A stretch of DNA of 11,107 nt from Candidatus Bipolaricaulota bacterium. Its GTDB lineage: Bacteria > Bipolaricaulota > Bipolaricaulia > M55B111. Positions 6,561 to 11,107 of this stretch are shown piece by piece. Position 1 is the first letter of the stretch; every line of letters starts with the position of its first letter. The notes below the pieces were generated by a model, which was given only the letters and a program-made list of their open reading frames with translations, was not told the origin of the DNA and did no database searches. Position numbers and translations under genes: made by a program. The DNA lies in the NCBI GenBank assembly GCA_018334595.1, contig JAGXLQ010000027.1:1-11107 (forward strand). Direction: 5' to 3'.

Positions 6561-6642
6561 CAGATTATCATCTTCTACTCTGGAGTATCGTGCGCACTCC
6601 CGGGGAACCTACATAAGAAAACGAGACAGGTTACTTGGAGCT

Positions 6643-7086
6643 CTACTCTTTCTCTTTCGCCAATTCTCCTAGCCCCTTCATGTTCTCAGCGATTATGGTC
6701 ATGTCCTTGCCCAAGGAGTTAAGCTCCGCGTTCATCTCGGACAGGGCGGCGTGCCACTTGGTCGTGGACGCGTACCACCTTTCGGCGACGCTCATCAGCA
6801 TCGTCTGGAGTTTCCAAGAATCCGCTTTGGCGTTTAGCTCAGCCGCCTTCTTCAGATGGTCGAACGCTTTCTTCTGGTGGCCTTCGGCCGTCTTAATTGC
6901 CTCATCAAGCTTGACCTCTCCCTTCCTAAACGCAGTCATGCTCTTGCTAAAGTCCTGCATGTTTTCTCCGATTTCCTTCAACAGCTGTCCAGCTTCGTCA
7001 CCGTAACTCGCCTGCACGGCAACTGCTCCGGAGACCATTAACCCAAGGACCATAGTCGAAACAACTAAAAGCTTTGCTTTGCTCAA
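6643..7086 (-). CDS. Exported all-helical protein of unknown function (147 aa)
   Basis: I do not recognise a family. The frame could begin at a GTG (7093-7095), but the only ribosome binding site, AGGAG, abuts that codon. It sits eight bases before a TTG three codons later, so I start at 7086. The first 26 residues then form a signal peptide (MSKAK, hydrophobic core 6-23, cleavage after VQA). The mature protein, about 121 residues, is almost entirely amphipathic helix, rich in Lys, Glu, Ala, Met and Leu. It lacks cysteine and probably forms a periplasmic helical bundle. Its single tryptophan-rich area lies near 90-110. A lipoprotein is unlikely because there is no lipobox. A strong promoter lies directly upstream and a hairpin terminator downstream, so the gene is probably a well-expressed single-gene unit, perhaps an envelope stress or adaptor protein. 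Confidence 0.75.
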   Translation of the reverse strand: MSKAKLLVVSTMVLGLMVSGAVAVQASYGDEAGQLLKEIGENMQDFSKSMTAFRKGEVKLDEAIKTAEGHQKKAFDHLKKAAELNAKADSWKLQTMLMSVAERWYASTTKWHAALSEMNAELNSLGKDMTIIAENMKGLGELAKEKE

Positions 7087-7111
7087 ACTTATCACTCCTA
7101 TATTTGTTTCA

Positions 7112-7139
7112 ATTTTAAAGCATCTGCACCTATAGTCAA
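7112..7139 (-). promoter_or_regulatory. Strong candidate promoter for the helical protein gene
   Basis: On the minus strand TTGACT (7134-7139) and TAAAAT (7112-7117) are spaced by 16 bases, each matching the sigma-70 consensus at five of six positions. A start near 7105 would leave a leader of about 20 bases carrying the AGGAG site. Confidence 0.55.
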
Positions 7140-7187
7140 GAAGTGGGGAGCCTTTAGCTGGCTGGCCACGAACCGAGAGACGAAAAC

Positions 7188-7215
7188 TTGATAGGTTTAG
7201 ATGATTCTGGATAAT
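7188..7215 (+). promoter_or_regulatory. Candidate promoter for the esterase gene
   Basis: TTGATA (7188-7193) and GATAAT (7210-7215) are spaced by 16 bases, each matching the sigma-70 consensus at five of six positions. It points away from the promoter at 7112-7139, leaving 48 bases between the two -35 elements. The leader would be about 37 bases. Confidence 0.45.
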
Positions 7216-7258
7216 TGCAGTTGAAAGCTAATGATTGCGAAGTACTGACAGGAGGAAT

Positions 7259-8056
7259 ATGTCACTTGTAAATTTCAGCTACCGCTCGAGGGTCCTGGGT
7301 AAGGAAAATCCAGTTGATGTGATACTGCCCCGTCCATTTAGGCGGGACGAAAATGGAGACCTCAACTCACTAAAAGAGATACCCTCAGGGGGGTTCCCCG
7401 TCCTTTACCTCTTGCATGGCCTGTCCGATGATCAATCGGCCTGGACCCGCAAGAGTTCGATCGAACGCTACGTCGCTTCACACGAACTTGCCGTCGTTAT
7501 GCCCAACGTCGACCAGAGCTTTTATACTGACATGGCTTGCGGGCAGGACTACTGGACCTACTTAACCAATGAACTCACCGAGGTCTGTCACCGTTACTTC
7601 CCCCTTTCGTCGCGACGGGCGGACAACTTCGTCGCCGGGCTGTCGATGGGCGGATACGGGGCCTTTAAGTGGGCCCTACGGAAGCCAGATAAGTTCGCCG
7701 CGGCGGCCAGCCTGTCGGGGTCGCTTGACATCGCGGGAACGATTGCCGGGTTAGAGGGGGAGGAGAAGGAGAAACTAGAGTGGATATTCGGCGACCTCGA
7801 GGACGTAGAGGGGAGCAACAACGACCTGATCGCCCTCGCCAGAGGCCTGGCTAATTCCCGCACGAAAGCCCCCAAGCTCTTTCAGTGCTGCGGCACGGAT
7901 GACTTTCTCTACGAGTCAAACCTCAGGTTCAAAGACGCCGCACGGGAGTTATCACTGGAGCTGACCTACAAAGAGGAAGGGGGAACGGGGCACGAGTGGG
8001 ATTACTGGGACAGGATGATTGGGGAAGTGCTGGGCTGGCTGCCACTCGATAGGTAG
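7259..8056 (+). CDS. Esterase D / S-formylglutathione hydrolase-like serine hydrolase (265 aa)
   Basis: This is a cytosolic alpha/beta-hydrolase of the tributyrin esterase (EstA)/esterase D group, expected to cleave short-chain acyl esters or thioesters. After VLYLLHGLSDD (48-58), which supplies the oxyanion-hole HG, comes the nucleophile elbow GLSMGGYGAFK with Ser129. The remaining triad members are probably Asp214 or Asp215 in CGTDDFLY and His245 in GTGHEWDYW. Length is normal for the group. I start at the ATG at 7259, just behind AGGAGG (7250-7255, spacing three), rather than at a TTG eight codons earlier that would precede that site. No signal peptide is present. Formaldehyde detoxification by the glutathione pathway is one family role, but nothing here supports it over general esterase activity. 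A small membrane-peptide gene follows after 30 bases. Confidence 0.88.
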   Translation: MSLVNFSYRSRVLGKENPVDVILPRPFRRDENGDLNSLKEIPSGGFPVLYLLHGLSDDQSAWTRKSSIERYVASHELAVVMPNVDQSFYTDMACGQDYWTYLTNELTEVCHRYFPLSSRRADNFVAGLSMGGYGAFKWALRKPDKFAAAASLSGSLDIAGTIAGLEGEEKEKLEWIFGDLEDVEGSNNDLIALARGLANSRTKAPKLFQCCGTDDFLYESNLRFKDAARELSLELTYKEEGGTGHEWDYWDRMIGEVLGWLPLDR

Positions 8057-8086
8057 GTCAACCAATAAGATGCTGGAGGTGATAGG

Positions 8087-8275
8087 ATGTCGGACGAGGA
8101 CTCTAAGGTTTCGTTACAGTTCGGTGGAGGGACTTACGGCCTATTTGGAATAGGAGTTGGCCTGGCCGCGTCACACCTGGGTTTTTCGATCTTTACCTCG
8201 ATAGTCTGGGGGGTTTTCTGGCCAGTTCCACTTGGTTACTGGTTGGTAAAAGCCCTGCACGGCGTTGCACTCTAA
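8087..8275 (+). CDS. Small membrane protein (62 aa)
   Basis: I do not recognise a family. GGAGGT six bases before the ATG strongly supports translation. After a polar, acidic start (residues 1-10) the product has a glycine-rich hydrophobic stretch (about 13-30) and a second hydrophobic, tryptophan-containing stretch (about 33-57). This suggests two membrane passes or a hairpin. The GGGTYGLFGIGVGL segment is unusually glycine-rich. It lies 30 bases after the esterase gene on the same strand and may share its transcript. Function unknown. Confidence 0.65.
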   Translation: MSDEDSKVSLQFGGGTYGLFGIGVGLAASHLGFSIFTSIVWGVFWPVPLGYWLVKALHGVAL

Positions 8276-8344
8276 ACGCCGTACCCAGTCGGCTAGGGCA
8301 CAATATTAACACTTATATCTCGACATACGGGAGGGATAACACCG

Positions 8345-8977
8345 ATGAGGATGAGACTATCACGTGCAGCAATGGTTACAGTCCTGGCGATGGTCGTCTT
8401 CTGCTTCCCTTTATCCGGACAGCCCGGATCCGCCCCTTACCATAACCGGAACGAGCGGTCGCGCGGCCGGAAAGGAGACGAGAGTTGTCCTACTTTCGTT
8501 GACCGACTACTCAATTGGAATACCTACAGGAACGAGGAGTTCGGAATAGAATTCAAGTTCCCACCAAATGGAAAGCTCGACGTGAACTTGGAGAAGGGAA
8601 GTCTCACCGTCAGGGCCGAGCTGCCCAAGCAACCTGGTACGTTACTGACGGACAAGTACCTCTCCCTCTCGGTGACGGACTCGTTAACCTCTGTAGCGGC
8701 CACCCTGCCCCGAGAAGAACTGGGACAGGTCAAATCAAAGTCCCTGACGGTAAATGGCCACAGGTTTGAAAAGTTTTTCCTGCAGGAGGGGGCCGCCGGT
8801 TCTATTTACGACACCACGGCCTATCTCACCTGTTCAAAGGGCTATTACTACCTCCTCGAGTTTGTCCTTAGGTCCAGTAATCCCGGAGTCTACGGGGAGG
8901 ACCCACCCCCCGAATTCGACGGCACCGAGGAAAATGAGGTATTTATCAAACTTCTTTCCACAGTACGGATCTTCTAA
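8345..8977 (+). CDS. Exported protein with a PsbP-like region (210 aa)
   Basis: This is predicted to be secreted. Residues 1-24 or so form a signal peptide (Arg-rich start, hydrophobic core 8-23). Cys20 is not in a proper lipobox because Phe precedes it, so lipid attachment is unlikely. A basic low-complexity linker (about 33-45) leads to the motif WNTYRNEEFGIEFKFPPN (58-75). This resembles the opening of PsbP-like proteins, which in non-photosynthetic bacteria are exported domains of unknown role. The remainder (about 78-210) alternates beta-like segments such as SLTVRAEL and YYYLLEFVLRSS and ends with a short FIKLLSTVRIF strand, consistent with that fold. Cys48 and Cys163 could form a disulfide. 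The ATG at 8345 is nine bases from GGGAGGG, whereas a second ATG two codons later is too far from it. A terminator follows. Confidence 0.72.
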   Translation: MRMRLSRAAMVTVLAMVVFCFPLSGQPGSAPYHNRNERSRGRKGDESCPTFVDRLLNWNTYRNEEFGIEFKFPPNGKLDVNLEKGSLTVRAELPKQPGTLLTDKYLSLSVTDSLTSVAATLPREELGQVKSKSLTVNGHRFEKFFLQEGAAGSIYDTTAYLTCSKGYYYLLEFVLRSSNPGVYGEDPPPEFDGTEENEVFIKLLSTVRIF

Positions 8978-8982
8978 TTGGG

Positions 8983-9012
8983 GCCATTAATCGCAATAGA
9001 TTCTGGCTTTTT
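8983..9012 (+). terminator. Intrinsic terminator after the PsbP-like gene
   Basis: GCCA (8983-8986) pairs with TGGC (9004-9007), and AATC (8989-8992) pairs with GATT (8999-9002) around a six-base loop, with a small internal loop between the two helices. A run of five T (9008-9012) follows directly. It starts six bases after the stop codon. The stem is not very stable, but placement and T-run fit a terminator. Confidence 0.5.
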
Positions 9013-9032
9013 CACCTTGTTTCAGATATAAT
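9004..9032 (+). promoter_or_regulatory. Candidate promoter for the amino acid permease gene
   Basis: A perfect TATAAT (9027-9032) lies in a very AT-rich patch (9026-9050). At 17 bases upstream is only TGGCTT (9004-9009), a weak -35. Initiation near 9039 would give a leader of about 177 bases before the permease ATG. Confidence 0.35.
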
Positions 9033-9078
9033 AAAAAATTATATATATGTTTTCCCATATCAGCCAACTCCTGATCCG

Positions 9079-9166
9079 CTGGACCGTCGGCGGGCTCAGT
9101 TTTAAGTACTGGTCCAGGGTTAATTTCAGGTCTAGGTTATTTGCCTTCGCGGTACCTTGGCCTGAA
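9079..9166 (+). promoter_or_regulatory. Possible structured 5' leader of the permease gene
   Basis: Two consecutive inverted repeats lie between the candidate promoter and the permease start. CTGGACC (9079-9085) pairs with GGTCCAG (9111-9117). TTCAGG (9125-9130) pairs with CCTGAA (9161-9166), with AGGT/ACCT (9134-9137/9154-9157) inside. I recognise no known riboswitch. The pairing may regulate the permease or be chance. Confidence 0.3.
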
Positions 9167-9215
9167 CGACAGACTGTTTACACAACAACACAATTTTTAT
9201 CCTCAGGGAGGAAAT

Positions 9216-10520
9216 ATGTCAAAAAGTTCGACGAAAGGCAAGGGAAAGATGGGTTACTTCGAAGTCGCAGCAATCGGCATCGGCGGTATGGTCGGTGGTG
9301 GGATATTCGCGGTGCTGGGCCTTGCGGTTAAACTAGGCAAGGGCGGTACGCCAATCGCATTCGCAATTGCGGGAATAGTCGCGCTCTTGACTAGCTACTC
9401 TTACGCACGTCTGTCGGTAACCTTTCCCAGCAGAGGCGGCACGGTCAAGTTTCTGGTTAAGGGATTGGGCGGCGGGTTATTTACAGGTGGACTAAACGTC
9501 CTCCTCTGGGTTAGCTACGTGATCATGCTCGCCCTGTACTCATATGCCTTCGGGGGCTACGCAGCAAGTTTCTTTCCCGAGGGTTCTCAAATGATAATGC
9601 GGCACGTCTTTATCTCAGCAGTCATGGTCGGTTTCACCCTACTGAACAGCATGGGGGCCAAGCTCGTCGGGGAAGCGGAGAAGTGGATCGTAGGAATAAA
9701 GCTGACGATACTTCTGGCATTCGTCGGCGTGGGGTCAATCAACATCTCGATGGCGAGGCTTGAACCTTCGGCATGGAGCAGCTTCCCCACGCTACTGGCC
9801 GGGGGCATGATCATATTCCTCGGGTACGAGGGTTTCGAGCTGATGGCAAACGCAGCGGAGGACACGAAGAACGCCAAGAAGACCCTTCCACGGGCGTTCA
9901 TCTCAGCTGTTGCCTTCGTCATCGTCCTTTACATCGCGATTTCATTTGTCACCGTGGGCAACCTTCCCGTAAACCAGATCGTCAGTGCCAAGGACTACGC
10001 ACTTGCTGCGGCCGCCGAACCGGTTATGGGGCAGATGGGGTTCATTATAATTGCGATAGCCGCGCTTCTTTCAACGAGTTCGGCTATCAACGCAACCCTC
10101 TATTCCACGGCCCGCGTTAGCTACATCATTGCCAAGGACGGGGAACTGCCCGAGATAATGGAAAAGAAGGTCTGGAAAAGGCCACTGGAAGGCCTATTTA
10201 TTACGGCAGGGTTTGGCTTACTCGTCGCCAACATCCTCGACGTTTCCAGCATTTCAGTCATGGGAAGTGCGGGGTTTCTCCTCATATTCGCCGGGGTCAA
10301 CTACGCGAACTTCAAGCTGCACAGACAGACCGACAGCAACCGCTGGGTGTCTTTGGTCGGCGCACTAGTCTGTATAGTCGCGTTCGCCGCGTTGATCTGG
10401 CACGGCGCAAGCAACATCACCCACCTCTACATACTAGCGGGAATGATTGGCGGATCCTTCTTGTTTGAGGCCCTGTATCGAAAGATCAGCGGCAGAAAAG
10501 CCATAGAACTCAAGAACTAG
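9216..10520 (+). CDS. APC-family amino acid permease (434 aa)
   Basis: This is an inner-membrane permease of the amino acid-polyamine-organocation superfamily, probably coupling amino acid uptake to an ion gradient. The first helix carries the substrate-binding unwound motif GIGGMVGGGIF (21-31). The sixth helix has GYEGFELMANAAEDTKNAKK (203-222), a well-conserved family stretch, followed by LPRA. Helix 8 has LLSTSSAINATLYSTAR (284-300) and RVSYIIAKDGELPE, also typical. About 12 hydrophobic segments are visible and length is normal. The frame is open upstream, but I start at the ATG at 9216 because GGGAGG ends four bases before it and the earlier residues do not resemble the family. The substrate is not predictable. 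The gene appears to stand alone behind its own leader, with the aldolase gene 117 bases downstream. Confidence 0.9.
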   Translation: MSKSSTKGKGKMGYFEVAAIGIGGMVGGGIFAVLGLAVKLGKGGTPIAFAIAGIVALLTSYSYARLSVTFPSRGGTVKFLVKGLGGGLFTGGLNVLLWVSYVIMLALYSYAFGGYAASFFPEGSQMIMRHVFISAVMVGFTLLNSMGAKLVGEAEKWIVGIKLTILLAFVGVGSINISMARLEPSAWSSFPTLLAGGMIIFLGYEGFELMANAAEDTKNAKKTLPRAFISAVAFVIVLYIAISFVTVGNLPVNQIVSAKDYALAAAAEPVMGQMGFIIIAIAALLSTSSAINATLYSTARVSYIIAKDGELPEIMEKKVWKRPLEGLFITAGFGLLVANILDVSSISVMGSAGFLLIFAGVNYANFKLHRQTDSNRWVSLVGALVCIVAFAALIWHGASNITHLYILAGMIGGSFLFEALYRKISGRKAIELKN

Positions 10521-10550
10521 TCCGCGGAAGGAGGTTGGGACCCGTCCCTG

Positions 10551-10579
10551 TAGATATCATCAGGGTTAATCGATATTAT
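10551..10579 (+). promoter_or_regulatory. Weak candidate promoter for the aldolase gene
   Basis: TAGATA (10551-10556) and TATTAT (10574-10579) are separated by 17 bases. The -10 is good and the -35 fair. The interval also holds an imperfect palindrome, ATCGATATTATTGAT (10569-10583), and CATCA/TGATG arms (10558-10562 and 10580-10584) that could be an operator. Confidence 0.3.
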
Positions 10580-10637
10580 TGATGGAGACTGGCCCATTTT
10601 ACACATTCAACGAGCAAGATTCGAGGAGTGATTTCAA

Positions 10638-11107
10638 GTGAAGATATTTATCGACACCGCGGAGTTAACGGAGATAAAGGAGGCTTACTCCTGGGGTATC
10701 GTTGACGGGGTAACGACTAACCCGTCGCTGATCAAGAAGGCGGTGGACGCGAGGGACAGGGTTAACCTGGAAGAATACATCGAGGAGATACTGCGCACGG
10801 TAGACGGACCGGTCAGCCTGGAAGTAATCGGGCTGACTTCCGACGACATGATAGAAGAAGGTAAGTACCTCTACGATAAGTTCAATTCGGTAAACGATAA
10901 CGTAGTAATCAAGATACCTATAAACACGAGCACCGAAGGGGGAGAAAGCGAAAATTACGCGGGACTCAAGGCAATTAGCGAGCTTTCAAGTCAGGGAATC
11001 CCCGTAAATACGACCCTGATAATGAAACCGGAGCAGGCGCTTCTCGCCGCCAAGGCCGGGGCACATTACGTCAGCCCGTTCGCCGGCAGAATTGATGATT
11101 ATATCAG
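10638..11107 (+). CDS. Fructose-6-phosphate aldolase / transaldolase, TalC type (3' end cut off)
   Basis: This is a class I aldolase of the small transaldolase family, forming or cleaving fructose 6-phosphate or transferring dihydroxyacetone units in the pentose phosphate network. The first 156 codons are present and the window ends inside the gene. Seen in order: KIFIDTAEL (2-10), GIVDGVTTNPSLIKK (20-34), DGPVSLEVIG (56-65), IKIPI with the Schiff-base lysine at Lys92, TTLIMKPEQALLAAKAGA (125-142) and YVSPFAGRIDDYI (144-156). Compared with short TalC enzymes, an insert of about 11 residues (around 95-107, Thr/Glu/Gly/Ser-rich) follows the lysine strand. The end motif is GRIDDYI rather than GRLDDIG, so this belongs to a side branch. 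The GTG start is ten bases from GAGGAG (10622-10627). Whether it acts as aldolase or transaldolase cannot be decided here. Confidence 0.88.
   Translation, partial: MKIFIDTAELTEIKEAYSWGIVDGVTTNPSLIKKAVDARDRVNLEEYIEEILRTVDGPVSLEVIGLTSDDMIEEGKYLYDKFNSVNDNVVIKIPINTSTEGGESENYAGLKAISELSSQGIPVNTTLIMKPEQALLAAKAGAHYVSPFAGRIDDYI

Noticed and set aside
9004..9020. TGGC...TTGT as a sigma-54 promoter
   Set aside because: The -12 element lacks the required GC at the correct spacing, and the TGGC is better explained as the right arm of the terminator.
9148..9160. A GGTACCGCG string on the minus strand, reminiscent of a T-box antiterminator
   Set aside because: It is on the strand opposite the permease, no minus-strand gene follows, and the rest of the T-box consensus is missing.
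9141..9215. Upstream extension of the permease to an earlier alternative start
   Set aside because: The extra 25 residues do not resemble the APC family, and a good Shine-Dalgarno site sits directly before the ATG at 9216.
9047..9331. A 94-codon plus-strand frame overlapping the permease start
   Set aside because: It runs out of frame into the clearly coding permease and has no ribosome binding site, so it is a shadow of leader plus permease.

Overview
The window looks like chromosome of a moderately GC-rich bacterium with an outer membrane, probably from an uncultured lineage. Evidence for Bacteria: strong Shine-Dalgarno sites (GGAGG/AGGAGGT) before most genes, several sigma-70-like -35/-10 pairs, intrinsic-terminator-like hairpins, Sec-type signal peptides with A-x-A cleavage sites, and a small predicted outer-membrane beta-barrel ending in phenylalanine. 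Several proteins (CGGC-domain protein, flavodoxin-ferredoxin fusion, DUF2250-like winged helix, TalC-type aldolase) are common in anaerobes and archaea. That mix would suit an anaerobic, possibly thermophilic, deep-branching diderm such as Candidatus Bipolaricaulota/Acetothermia, but this placement is a guess from gene content. No phage, transposon, CRISPR, rRNA or tRNA was seen.

Layout. Bases 1-744 hold one short orphan gene and little else. At 745-1581 is a polytopic membrane protein of unknown family. On the minus strand follow a small outer-membrane barrel (1612-2265) and an exported alpha-acetolactate decarboxylase (2403-3164). After a 388-base stretch with no convincing gene comes a compact plus-strand run at 3553-6475: flavodoxin/2x[4Fe-4S] fusion, CGGC-domain protein, a protein joining a release-factor-type PCRF helical region to a winged helix, and an EamA transporter. 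A GC-rich hairpin separates this run from a convergent minus-strand gene for an exported all-helical protein (about 6643-7086). That gene and an esterase D/S-formylglutathione-hydrolase-like hydrolase (7259-8056) start from a divergent promoter pair. A 62-residue membrane peptide and an exported PsbP-like protein follow. A terminator and a possibly structured leader precede an APC-family amino acid permease (9216-10520). The window ends inside a fructose-6-phosphate aldolase/transaldolase gene.

How the genes may work together. The 3553-6475 run is the most coherent unit: two cysteine-rich redox or metal proteins, a candidate regulator with an unusual ribosome-factor-like region, and a small-metabolite exporter, with gaps of 25, 8 and 37 bases. 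The rest reads as single housekeeping or envelope functions: acetolactate removal to acetoin outside the cytoplasm, ester hydrolysis, amino acid uptake and sugar-phosphate aldol chemistry. The best candidate for something undescribed is the PCRF-winged-helix protein at 4891-5538 in its redox-gene setting.
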